This document shows positions 39,596 to 47,891 of a DNA stretch of 64,000 nucleotides, in pieces. The DNA is taken from NCBI GenBank assembly GCA_947259215.1, contig CAMYLJ010000039.1, forward strand, positions 1-64,000, in the 5' to 3' direction. The translations under genes were made by a program, and so were the position numbers. The stretch's first letter is position 1, and each line of letters starts with the position of its first letter. The stretch comes from an uncultured delta proteobacterium. Lineage in GTDB: Bacteria; Myxococcota_A; UBA9160; JAFDET01. The notes under the pieces were generated by a model. The model was not told the DNA's origin and made no database searches. It saw only the letters and a program-made list of their open reading frames with translations.

Positions 39596-41001
39596 GCGCG
39601 GCCGGAGCGTCGGGGGCGATGCTGGCCGACGCGGCTGCGCTGCGTCGGCTGCATGTCTACGCGGACTGCCTGCTGGTCGCGGCGGCCTGGCTCGGCGCGT
39701 ACGCCACCCGCCGGCTGCTCGACCCGCTGCTCGGCTACCCGATCAACGAGGCGGAGGTCTACCTGGCTGCCGTGCCGCTGATCGTGGCGCCGTGGATCGC
39801 GTCCTGCTGGGGCTTCGGCCTCTACCAGCCGACGCGCATGAAGTCCGGCGTCGATCAGATCCAGGAGCTTCTGCGCGGTGCGCTGCTCGGTCTGCTGGTG
39901 ATCAGCACCATCGGCTACTTCTTCCGCGAGCTGGCCTTCGGGCGCATGGTGGTGCTGCTCGCGGCGGGCTACAGCCTGCTCTTCCAGGGCGCGAGCCGCT
40001 TCGCCTTCTTCCGCTGGGAAGCCCGGCTGCGCGCGTCGGGGCGCCTGGACGTGCCGACCCTCATCCTCGGGGCCGGCACCGTCGGAATCCGGGTGCTCCA
40101 GAAGCTCCAGGATCACCCGGAGACCGGCTACCGGGTGGTGGGCTTCCTCGACGACGACCCCGAGCTGGCGGAGGCGAAGGTCGGCGGCTGTCCCGTGCTC
40201 GGAACGCTCGCCGACCTGCGCGCGCGCGTGCTGGCCCACGGCGTGCGCGAGGTCGTGGTGGCCACCCCGGGCATGGGCCACACCAGCATGCTCTCGCGCG
40301 TGCTCGAGTGCGAGGATCTGGACGTCACCTTCCATGTGGTGACGAACCTCTTCGAGGTCCTCACCGCCGGGACGCCCGTGGACCTGGTGGACGACCTTCC
40401 GCTGGTGCGGCTCGGGGGCCGGCGGCCGAGTCCCGCCTATGCGGTCGCGAAGCGCGCCTTCGACCTGTTCGGCGCCGCGCTGGGGTCGCTGCTGCTGGCG
40501 CCGTGCCTGGGGTGGTGCGCGCTGCGCATCAAGCTGGACAGCCCGGGCCCGGTGCTCTTCCGCCAGGCGCGCGTCGGCCGCGGCGGGCGACACTTCACCC
40601 TCTACAAGCTCCGCAGCATGCGCAGCGACAGCGAGCCCTACGCGGTCGCGCCCCGCGCTGGCGACGACGTGCGCGTCACGGCCTACGGCGCCTGGCTGCG
40701 ACGCACCAGCATCGATGAGCTGCCGCAGCTGTGGAACGTCCTGCGCGGCGAGATGTCGCTGGTGGGGCCGCGGCCCGAGATGCCCTTCATCGTCGAGAGC
40801 TACGACGAGTGGCAGCGGCGGCGCCTCACGGTGAAGCCCGGGATCACCGGGCTGTGGCAGATCCTCGGACGCAAGGACCTGCCGATGCACGAGAACCTCC
40901 AGTACGACTTCTACTACATCCGCAACCGCTCGTTCGGGCTCGACCTGTCGATCCTGATGCGGACCGTCGCGGCGGTGCTCTCGCGCCGCGGTGCCTATTG
41001 A
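39592..41001 (+). CDS. WcaJ-type undecaprenyl-phosphate sugar phosphotransferase
   Basis: Starts repeat-unit synthesis by moving a sugar-1-phosphate onto undecaprenyl phosphate. The 469 residues hold four N-terminal membrane helices (to about 135), a Rossmann-like CoA-binding region ([15 protein letters not shown], about 155-290), one helix, and the catalytic bacterial-sugar-transferase domain with [45 protein letters not shown] and [12 protein letters not shown]. Complete and intact. It closes the polysaccharide locus and converges with the M20 peptidase gene (7-base overlap). Confidence 0.95.
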   Translation: MSAAGASGAMLADAAALRRLHVYADCLLVAAAWLGAYATRRLLDPLLGYPINEAEVYLAAVPLIVAPWIASCWGFGLYQPTRMKSGVDQIQELLRGALLGLLVISTIGYFFRELAFGRMVVLLAAGYSLLFQGASRFAFFRWEARLRASGRLDVPTLILGAGTVGIRVLQKLQDHPETGYRVVGFLDDDPELAEAKVGGCPVLGTLADLRARVLAHGVREVVVATPGMGHTSMLSRVLECEDLDVTFHVVTNLFEVLTAGTPVDLVDDLPLVRLGGRRPSPAYAVAKRAFDLFGAALGSLLLAPCLGWCALRIKLDSPGPVLFRQARVGRGGRHFTLYKLRSMRSDSEPYAVAPRAGDDVRVTAYGAWLRRTSIDELPQLWNVLRGEMSLVGPRPEMPFIVESYDEWQRRRLTVKPGITGLWQILGRKDLPMHENLQYDFYYIRNRSFGLDLSILMRTVAAVLSRRGAY

Positions 41002-42467
41002 TCCATCAGCTCCAGCAGTCGCACCAGCGTCTCCACGCCCCGGGCGAGGTTGTCGATGGAGATGCGCTCGTTGGGACCGTGGATGCCCCGCGTCTCCGCG
41101 GGCGGCAGCCAGCGGGGAACGAACCCGTAGGAGACGATCCCCAGCTCGCGGAACCAATGGGCGTCGGTGAAGCCCGCGATCATGCGCGGCACCACCACGG
41201 CGTTCGGATCCGTCTCCTGCGCCACGCGCCGGATCGCCTCGAACAGCGGCGTGGCCACCTGCGAGCTGCGCGTCGCGGGGAACGACAGCAGGGTTTCGAC
41301 CGTGATGCCCGGATCGGCGATGGTGGCGCGAATCTGGTCGGCGAAGACCGCACAGCTGTCGCCGGGCAGGAGGCGGACGTCGAGATGCGCCCGCGCCTCG
41401 GCGGGCTGCACGTTGGTGCGCGGTCCGCCTTCGAGCACGGTGATCGCGAGCGTGTTGCGCACGAGCGCCGCGCGGGCCCGATCGGCGAGGAAGCGGCTCC
41501 GGAAGTCCGGGTCGACGGCGAGGGCGAAGGGCAGCCGACGGTAGCCGGAGCGGTCCTCGGGTACGACGTGGAGCGAGAGGGTGGAGAACATCCGCTCGAC
41601 CTCGGGGACCACCCGCACCGGCATCTCCAGGCGTCGCACCCGCTCGAGTGCGGCGATGAGCCGCGGCACCGCGGCGTCGCGGGTGGGGGCCGAGCTGTGC
41701 CCGGGCGTGCCGCGGGCCACGATCTCGAGCCAGCAGGGGCTCTTCTCGGCCACCGACACGCCCCAGATCGGCGGTCTGCCGGCGTTGCCCACCAGGATTC
41801 CGCCACCCTCGGTCAGCAGGAACTCGGCGTCGCGCAGCAGGTCGCGGCGCGCCTTCACGAGCCAGCCCGAGCCGGCCAGGCCGCCGGTCTCCTCGTCGGG
41901 TGTGGCCAGGAAGATCACGTCGCGCGCCAGCGGTGCGCTGCGGCGGGCCAGCTGGGCCAGCGTGAGGAGGTGGACCACCCCCACGCCCTTGGCGTCGAGG
42001 GCGCCGCGGCCCACCACCGAGCCGCCGCCCACGACCCCTTCGAAGGGCGGGAGGGCCCACTCCTGGGGATTCGCTGGAACCACGTCCAGGTGCGAGAGCA
42101 GGACCACGGGGCGCCCGGCTCCGCGGCCCGGCACCCGGCCCCACGCCAGCGCCCGGCCTCGGGGCGACCCCGCCGACGGGGTCTCCACCAGCTTGGCCTC
42201 GACCCCGTGGTCCTTCAGGGCGTCCACGTAGAGGGCCGCCAGGGGCTTCTCGTCGCCGGGCGGGTTGGTGGTGTCCAAGCGGATGGCCTGGCTCAGCAGC
42301 TGTGCCGCGGCGGCTCCGGGGTCTGCGACGGGATCGGGCGGGGGCTCTCCCCCGAAGGGCCAGACCGCCTGGGCGCTTCGGGGGCCCGCGGCGAGTCCCG
42401 CCAGAGCCAGCCCGATCGCCAGAACATCTCGGAAGCGAAGGGGAATCGGCAGGAGGGGGTGGCGCAA
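40995..42467 (-). CDS. M20-family metallopeptidase (carboxypeptidase/deacylase), exported
   Basis: A dizinc amidohydrolase of about 490 residues. Zinc and catalytic motifs are LLSHLDVVPAN, GRGALDAKGVGV, PDEETGGLAGSG with the catalytic Glu pair, and the C-terminal GFTDAHWFRELGI. These fit carboxypeptidase S-like M20 enzymes. A signal peptide (DVLAIGLALAGLAAGPRSAQA) points to the periplasm. The TTG at 42465-42467 with GGAG upstream gives a normal signal peptide length; the frame stays open 73 codons further and other starts are possible. Divergent from the M23 gene. Confidence 0.88.
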   Translation of the reverse strand: MRHPLLPIPLRFRDVLAIGLALAGLAAGPRSAQAVWPFGGEPPPDPVADPGAAAAQLLSQAIRLDTTNPPGDEKPLAALYVDALKDHGVEAKLVETPSAGSPRGRALAWGRVPGRGAGRPVVLLSHLDVVPANPQEWALPPFEGVVGGGSVVGRGALDAKGVGVVHLLTLAQLARRSAPLARDVIFLATPDEETGGLAGSGWLVKARRDLLRDAEFLLTEGGGILVGNAGRPPIWGVSVAEKSPCWLEIVARGTPGHSSAPTRDAAVPRLIAALERVRRLEMPVRVVPEVERMFSTLSLHVVPEDRSGYRRLPFALAVDPDFRSRFLADRARAALVRNTLAITVLEGGPRTNVQPAEARAHLDVRLLPGDSCAVFADQIRATIADPGITVETLLSFPATRSSQVATPLFEAIRRVAQETDPNAVVVPRMIAGFTDAHWFRELGIVSYGFVPRWLPPAETRGIHGPNERISIDNLARGVETLVRLLELMDQ

Positions 42468-42643
42468 GCGGCTCCGGGGGGCGGCGCCCGGCTCCCGGTG
42501 GCCGCGAGGCAGGCGAAAGATGTGACGGGCGGCACCGAGCGAAGCGGCCGCGAGACGGAATTTACCGTGCAGAACTGCCTGCCGCAGGCTAAAAATACGC
42601 GCGTTCGGGGGTGCCCGGAACGCCACCGGCAAGGAGGGGGTCC

Positions 42644-44020
42644 GTGAGCGGCTCCAGAGGGGTCCAACGCAGCCCGTCCACCGCACAGCGCGCCCTTCTG
42701 CTGGGCGTGGTGGGCGCGCTGGGCCTCGGGCTCGGGTTGGCCGGCGCCGGCCTCGTGCGCGGCGGCCACGACGCGACGGCGGACTCCGCGGTTCCCCTCA
42801 TGGTCGAGACGGCAGCCGTGTCCGCTTCGCTGGCCCCGGCCGCTGCGCCGCCGCCGCCGGCCAGCGCGCCGTTTCCGGGAGAGCCGGATCTCGGCGCGGG
42901 CGGGCTCCACGCCACCCGCGGCGTGATCGAGCGCGGCGGCTCGTTGGCCGGCGCCATGCGCTCCCGCGGCATCTCCCCCGCCACCGTGGACACCATCGCC
43001 CGCGAGCTGCGCGGCGTGTTCGACTTCCGCCACGCGCAGCCGGGCGACGCCTGGCACCTGGTGCGCGACACCGACGCCGACCTGGTCGAGTTCCGCTACT
43101 CCACGGCCGACCTGGCGAGCTTCCACCTGTGGCGCGACGGCGAGGCCTGGATGGCCGAGCGCCGGGAGCCCGAGTTCGAGCGCACCGTGGCGCGGGTCGC
43201 GGGTGTCGTGACGACGAGCCTCTACGACACGATCCTGCAGCTCGGCGAGAAGGGCCAGCTGGCGTCGGACTTCGCCGACCTCTTCGCGTGGGACGTGGAC
43301 TTCTCGCGCATGGTCCAGTCCGGCGACCAGTTCTCCATCCTGTACGAGCGCCTGTATCGGCTGGCTCCCGACGGCCGCCGGGAGTACGTGGGCCCGGGGA
43401 TGATCCTCGCCGGTCGCTACCTGGGCCAGACGGGCGAGCACAGCGCCGTCTACTTCGAGAAGGGCGAGGAGCGGGGCGGCTACTACCGGGAGGACGGAAG
43501 CTCCGTCGAGCGCCAGTTCCTGGTGGCGCCGCTCAAGTACTCGCGCGTCAGCTCGCGCTTCTCCCACCGGCGCCGGCATCCCATCCTGAAGGTCACCCGC
43601 CCCCACCACGGCATCGACTACGCGGCGCCCCACGGCACGCCGCTCTTCGCGGTGGCCGACGGCAAGGTGGTGTTCCGCGGCCGGGCCGGCGGCTTCGGCA
43701 ATCTGGTCAAGATCCGCCACGCCAACGGCTACATTTCGTACTACGCCCACATGGCGAGCTTCGCGAAGAACCTGGTGGTGGGGGACGCGGTGCACCAGAA
43801 GCAGGTGGTCGGCTACGTCGGCTCGACGGGCCTCGCCACCGGTCCCCACGTCTGCTTCCGCATCGCCAAGGACGGCCGCTTCGTGAACCCGGCCCGCGTG
43901 AAGACGCCCGCCGGCGACCCGGTCCCGACGGATCGCATGCCCGAGTTCGAGCTCATCCGGGACGCGCTCCTGTCCCAGCTCGACGGCGGGGCGCGGGTCG
44001 TCACGGACGAAGCGCTCTAG
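42644..44020 (+). CDS. M23-family peptidoglycan endopeptidase
   Basis: A 458-residue membrane-anchored protein: one helix (about 16-38), an OapA/LysM-like middle region (about 85-300) and a C-terminal LytM domain. Zinc motif HxxxD is present as HHGIDYAAPHG. The second motif, normally HxH, reads PHVCFR, so Cys stands where a zinc-binding His is usual. The rest (GNLVKIRHANGYISYYAHM, GSTGLATGPH) is intact, so an active hydrolase with a His/Asp/Cys zinc site is likely. The GTG at 42644 was chosen for its AAGGAGG site 6 bases before it. Probably involved in cell-wall remodelling or division. Confidence 0.88.
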   Translation: MSGSRGVQRSPSTAQRALLLGVVGALGLGLGLAGAGLVRGGHDATADSAVPLMVETAAVSASLAPAAAPPPPASAPFPGEPDLGAGGLHATRGVIERGGSLAGAMRSRGISPATVDTIARELRGVFDFRHAQPGDAWHLVRDTDADLVEFRYSTADLASFHLWRDGEAWMAERREPEFERTVARVAGVVTTSLYDTILQLGEKGQLASDFADLFAWDVDFSRMVQSGDQFSILYERLYRLAPDGRREYVGPGMILAGRYLGQTGEHSAVYFEKGEERGGYYREDGSSVERQFLVAPLKYSRVSSRFSHRRRHPILKVTRPHHGIDYAAPHGTPLFAVADGKVVFRGRAGGFGNLVKIRHANGYISYYAHMASFAKNLVVGDAVHQKQVVGYVGSTGLATGPHVCFRIAKDGRFVNPARVKTPAGDPVPTDRMPEFELIRDALLSQLDGGARVVTDEAL

Positions 44021-44061
44021 CGAGACCCGCCCGGACCCCCAGACCCTCGTCCGTCGCCGCA

Positions 44062-44091
44062 TTGCGCGGAGGGGCGGGAGGCGTTTAGGCT
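44062..44091 (+). promoter_or_regulatory. Sigma-70-type promoter giving a near-leaderless transcript
   Basis: TTGCGC (44062-44067) and TAGGCT (44086-44091) separated by 18 bases. The expected start point (about 44098) falls at the ATG of the next gene (44099), which has no ribosome site, so a leaderless mRNA is likely if this promoter is used. Confidence 0.4.
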
Positions 44092-44098
44092 GTCGGCG

Positions 44099-44524
44099 AT
44101 GGAATCGTTGCCCGAGCGCCTGGCAGGGGTCGGTGAGCGGATCGGCACGCGGGAGGCGGAGCACGCCGAAGCGTTGGGGGTCGCTCGCGCCAAGGCGGAG
44201 TCGCTGCACGGGCTGGTCGCGACGGCGCTGGAGGCGTTCCATGCCGCGGCGGCCAAGGTGGGCTCGTCCCACCTGGAGGTCGGGCTCTCGGCGCCCCGGC
44301 TCGACGACAAGCACGTGCGTTCCGTCGAGTTCGACGTCACCCGCGGCCGGACCCGGGCCATCGTCACCGTCAAGGCCCGCGGCGAGGTGACTCTGGTGGG
44401 TCCCTTCAAGGCGGGGCAGAGCGAGGGGCCGTGCCGGAGCTTCCCCTGGGACGCGAGCCCGGAGATCGAGGCGGCCCTCGGAGACTTCCTGGAGCGCTTT
44501 CTGGAGGAGGCGGCCGCGCCCTAG
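44099..44524 (+). CDS. Conserved-looking small protein of unknown function
   Basis: A 141-residue soluble protein I cannot assign. The first 55 residues are a predicted coiled coil (REAEHAEALGVARAKAESLH). The rest is an alpha/beta unit: RSVEFDVTRGRTRAIVTVKA, then GEVTLVGPFKAGQSEGPCRS and a final amphipathic helix EIEAALGDFLERFLEEAA. There is no signal peptide or membrane segment. Good codon bias and a possible leaderless promoter support a real gene. Neighbours (M23 peptidase, glutamate-cysteine ligase) do not suggest a role. Confidence 0.7.
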   Translation: MESLPERLAGVGERIGTREAEHAEALGVARAKAESLHGLVATALEAFHAAAAKVGSSHLEVGLSAPRLDDKHVRSVEFDVTRGRTRAIVTVKARGEVTLVGPFKAGQSEGPCRSFPWDASPEIEAALGDFLERFLEEAAAP

Positions 44525-44603
44525 GCGGGCGTCATCGGCCAGGCACCGTGGTCATCCAAACGCGATCCATGCCGGCCGCAATCCACGCCCCCCGAGTGCG
44601 CGC

Positions 44604-45971
44604 ATGAGCCTGGACCGCGGGGACGAGCGGCTCGACGTCCCGGTGGCCGGGCTCGACGACCTGGTGGCGTACTTCCGCGCCGGCGAGAAGCCGCGCGACG
44701 CCTGGCGGGTCGGCACCGAGCACGAGAAGATCGGTCTCTACGAGTCCGACCTCGCGCCCGTGCCCTACGCCGGCCCCCGCGGCATCGGCGCCCTGCTGGA
44801 GCGGCTGGCCGAGGTGGACGGCCAGGAGCGGATCCGCGAGAGCGGCAACGTCATCGCGCTCTCGAAGGACGGCGCCTCCATCACCCTGGAGCCGGGAGGC
44901 CAGCTCGAGCTCTCCGGAGCTCCGCTGCGCAGCATCTTCGAGACCTGCAACGAGTTCAATACCCATCTCGCGCTGATGCGCGAGGTGTCGGCGCCGTTCG
45001 GAATCGTGTGGCTGGCCCTGGGGAGCGAGCCCTTCCACGCCGTGGAGGACGCCCCGCGCATGCCGCGGGAGCGGCACGACCTGATGCGGAGCTACCTCCC
45101 GAGCAAGGGCTCGCTGGCGCTGGAGATGATGCACCAGACGGGCACGGTGCAGGCCAACTTCGACTACGCCGACGAGGCGGACATGGTGCAGAAGCTGCGG
45201 GCCGCCTACGCGGTGACGCCGCTGGTCTCCGCCATCTACGCCAACTCGAGCCTCTCCCTCGGCAAGCCCAACGGCTTCGCCTCGCGCCGCCTGCACATCT
45301 GGCAGCACACGGATCCGGACCGCTGCGGGCTGCTGCCCTTCGTGTTCGACGACGACTTCGGCTACGCGGCCTACGCGCGCTGGGCCTGGGACGTGCCGAT
45401 GTTCTTCGTGCTGCGCGAGGGCCACTATCGGGACCCGGGCGGGATGACCTTCGGCCAGTTCGTCGAGCAGGGCTGCCAGGGCGAGCGCGCCACGCTCCAG
45501 GACTTCGACCGCCACCTGACGACGCTCTTCCCCGAGGTGAGGCTGAAACGCTTCATCGAGGTGCGCGGGGCTGACGCGGTTCCCCCCCGGCTGACCTGCT
45601 CGTTGCCGGCCCTCTGGAAGGGGCTCCTCTACGACGCCGAAGCGTGCGCCGCGGCGCTGGCGCTCGGGCTGGAGTGGTCCGCCCCCGAGCGCCAGGCGCT
45701 GCTCGAGGACGTGGCCCGGCGCGGCCTGGCGGCCGAGGCGCCGGACGGCCGCGCGGTGCTGCCCCTGGCGCGGGAGGTCGTCGCGCTGGCGGACGCGGGC
45801 TTGCGCCGCATCGGCGACGCCGGCAGCGAATCGCCGGACGAGTCGGGATTCCTGGACCCGGTCCGCGAGCAGCTGGATCGCGGCGCGAGCCCGGGCCAGG
45901 TCATCCGGGAGCATTGGGAGGGCGACTGGGGTCGGTCGCCCCGGCGCTTGATCGAGTACGCTCGCTACTGA
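44604..45971 (+). CDS. gshA: Glutamate-cysteine ligase (plant/alphaproteobacterial type)
   Basis: Joins glutamate and cysteine with ATP, the first step of glutathione synthesis. The 455 residues match the GCS2 family found in plants and many Proteobacteria. Seen: WRVGTEHEKIGLY (metal/glutamate site), SITLEPGGQLELSGAPL, MMHQTGTVQANFDYADEADM, YANSSLSLGKPNGFASRRLH and RLKRFIEVRGAD. No gshB is adjacent. Glutaredoxin and thioredoxin reductase genes 4 kb downstream give a thiol-redox setting. Confidence 0.95.
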   Translation: MSLDRGDERLDVPVAGLDDLVAYFRAGEKPRDAWRVGTEHEKIGLYESDLAPVPYAGPRGIGALLERLAEVDGQERIRESGNVIALSKDGASITLEPGGQLELSGAPLRSIFETCNEFNTHLALMREVSAPFGIVWLALGSEPFHAVEDAPRMPRERHDLMRSYLPSKGSLALEMMHQTGTVQANFDYADEADMVQKLRAAYAVTPLVSAIYANSSLSLGKPNGFASRRLHIWQHTDPDRCGLLPFVFDDDFGYAAYARWAWDVPMFFVLREGHYRDPGGMTFGQFVEQGCQGERATLQDFDRHLTTLFPEVRLKRFIEVRGADAVPPRLTCSLPALWKGLLYDAEACAAALALGLEWSAPERQALLEDVARRGLAAEAPDGRAVLPLAREVVALADAGLRRIGDAGSESPDESGFLDPVREQLDRGASPGQVIREHWEGDWGRSPRRLIEYARY

Positions 45972-45977
45972 TAGAGT
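45948..45977 (+). promoter_or_regulatory. Candidate sigma-70 promoter for the YkvA-domain gene
   Basis: TTGATC (45948-45953) and TAGAGT (45972-45977) with an 18-base spacer, overlapping the end of gshA. The expected start point is about 38 bases before the ATG at 46022. Confidence 0.4.
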
Positions 45978-46021
45978 CTGACTCCCTGCGGGGAGTCCCG
46001 CCGCGAGCCGGAGAGGTCATC

Positions 46022-46561
46022 ATGAGATTCACGTTCACCCTGGACGAAGAAGATCTCGCCTACTTCAAGCGCTTGCTCCGCGATGCACGGAGCTACGCGA
46101 AGGATCGCGAAGAGTCCGAGATCGTCGCCGCCGTGCGCGAGCTCGTGGCCGACGTACGCAAGGCGCGCCGGATTCCGCAGTTCATGAAGGACGCCCTCAC
46201 CACCCTGCGGGCCCTGACCGACATCGTGGACGACAAGGACTTCAACCTGCCGCGCGGGCCGGCCGGCCGCATCGTGGCGGCCCTGGCCTACTTCGCGCAC
46301 CCCGAGGACCTGATTCCCGACGACATCCCGGGCGTGGGCTTCCTCGACGACGCCATCATGGTGCGCCTCGTCGAGCAGGAGTTCGAGCCCGAGCTCTGGG
46401 GCTACAAGAAGTTCTGCAAGTTCCGCGATACGTCGGAGCAGCGCTCCTGGACCAAGGTGGCGCGTCAGCGCACCGCGCCCAAGCTTCCTCTCAAGCGCAA
46501 GGAGATCCTCCAGGAGGTCGAGCGCCGCCGCAAGCGGGGCGGCGGGTTCCGCCTCTGGTAG
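46022..46561 (+). CDS. YkvA (DUF1232)-domain protein
   Basis: A 179-residue protein. The core FNLPRGPAGRIVAALAYFAH followed by PEDLIPDDIPGVGFLDDAIM is the DUF1232/YkvA motif; here it is not strongly hydrophobic, so membrane insertion is doubtful. The C-terminus is very basic (KLPLKRKEILQEVERRRKRG). The family function is unknown. GAGAGG precedes the ATG. The next gene, a response regulator, starts 30 bases later. Confidence 0.85.
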   Translation: MRFTFTLDEEDLAYFKRLLRDARSYAKDREESEIVAAVRELVADVRKARRIPQFMKDALTTLRALTDIVDDKDFNLPRGPAGRIVAALAYFAHPEDLIPDDIPGVGFLDDAIMVRLVEQEFEPELWGYKKFCKFRDTSEQRSWTKVARQRTAPKLPLKRKEILQEVERRRKRGGGFRLW

Positions 46562-46591
46562 CGCTCCCAGCGCATCCGAGATCGCGTGGGC

Positions 46592-47737
46592 ATGACGGAG
46601 CCGGAGCGCCACCGCATCCTGATCGTCGACGACGAGGAAGCCATCCTCGAGACGATGCAGTTCACGTTCGAGGACGACTACGACGTCCTCACGTCCGCCG
46701 ATGCAGAGACCGCGTTGGAGCTGTTGGGCGAGAACGCGCCCGTCGCGGTGGTGATCAGCGACCAGCGCATGCCCAACATGACGGGCGTCGAGTTCCTGGC
46801 GCGCGTCTTCGAGGGGCATCCCAACACGGTCCGGATGATCCTGACCGGCTTCGCGGACATGGACGCGATCATCAAGGCCATCAACGACGGGCACGTCTAC
46901 GCGTACATCACGAAGCCCTGGGAGCCCGACGAGCTGAAGCAGGTGGTGCGTCAGGCCGTCGACCGCTACGAGCTCTCGGTGGAGAACGAGCGGCTCCTGG
47001 CGGAGCTGCGCCGCAGCAACGTGCTGCTCGAGGCGGTGATGGACGCCGTCGACCAGGGCGCCCTGGCGGTGGATCCGAAGGGGGTGGTGCAGGCCTCCAA
47101 CCGGCCGGCGCGCGAGCTGCTGGGCTTCGACGCCGATCCCCGCGGTCGCAGCCTCGAGGAGGTGCTCGGCGCCGGCGACCTGGCGGGCCTGCGGCACGTG
47201 GCCTTCGAGCTGGCGGCCAGCGACGAGGGCACCAGCGACGAGGCCGAGATCAACGTCGGCGACGTGTCCCTGCGCCTGCGGCTGGCGGTGCGCCGGCTGC
47301 AGGATCCCTCGGGACAGCCGCTGGGCCTGGTCGTGTTCTTCCGCGAGATCTCCCACGAGCCCCTGCGGAGGCGATTCGACGGCCTGGTCAGCCAGCTGGC
47401 AGGCGAGTCCGGCGAGCTGCGCGGGCCGGTCGAGAACGCCGTGTCCGAGCTGAAGGCCCTGGACGGCAAGCTGCGTTCGTCCGTGAGCTCGTCCGGCATG
47501 GCCGAGCTCGCCGAGCGGGTCGCGAGGACGGTGACCGCGCTGGAGAACTGGCTGACCGTGGACGAGTCCCTGGCTCGGGAGGACTATCCGGACGCCCAGC
47601 TACTCCAGGACCGCATGCGGGTGGCGCTGGCGCGCTGGCCGCGACCCGAGAACGTTCCGGCGCGGGTGCGCGAGCTCGCCCGCCGGGTGGAGGCCTACTA
47701 CGAGTCCGGCGAGAATCCGAAGCAGCGCACTCTCTGA
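46592..47737 (+). CDS. Response regulator with PAS-like domain
   Basis: From the ATG at 46592 the protein has 381 residues; a GTG two codons earlier is possible. Receiver 8-125 with DD at 13-14, phospho-acceptor Asp57 (VVISDQRMPNMTG) and Lys in ITKPWEPDEL, the form seen in RpfG/HD-GYP and adenylate-cyclase-linked regulators. A helix (ELSVENERLLAELRRSN) joins it to a PAS-like domain (LEAVMDAVDQGALAVDPKGV, VVFFREIS). The last 100 residues are a helical bundle without a known output. No kinase is adjacent. It may act by protein contact. Confidence 0.88.
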   Translation: MTEPERHRILIVDDEEAILETMQFTFEDDYDVLTSADAETALELLGENAPVAVVISDQRMPNMTGVEFLARVFEGHPNTVRMILTGFADMDAIIKAINDGHVYAYITKPWEPDELKQVVRQAVDRYELSVENERLLAELRRSNVLLEAVMDAVDQGALAVDPKGVVQASNRPARELLGFDADPRGRSLEEVLGAGDLAGLRHVAFELAASDEGTSDEAEINVGDVSLRLRLAVRRLQDPSGQPLGLVVFFREISHEPLRRRFDGLVSQLAGESGELRGPVENAVSELKALDGKLRSSVSSSGMAELAERVARTVTALENWLTVDESLAREDYPDAQLLQDRMRVALARWPRPENVPARVRELARRVEAYYESGENPKQRTL

Positions 47738-47891
47738 GGCGGCGCCGCCCGATGCCGCTGCGGGCGCCCCGGCGGGCCTGGAGCGACTCGAGCACCGCAA
47801 CGAGCGCCTCGGCATCAGCCTGCGCTTCACCTACGCCTTCCACGCGCGCGAGGTCCGCTTCGAGCGCAGCCAGGGCGAGGCGTTCGAGCGC

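Noticed and set aside
39481-42144. 887-codon minus-strand open frame over WecG, WcaJ and M20 genes
   Set aside because: Only shadow sequence; the M20 enzyme lies in another frame with all zinc motifs.
42561-42596. TTTACC and TAAAAA boxes before the M23 gene as a promoter
   Set aside because: The spacer would be 23 bases, too long for sigma-70.
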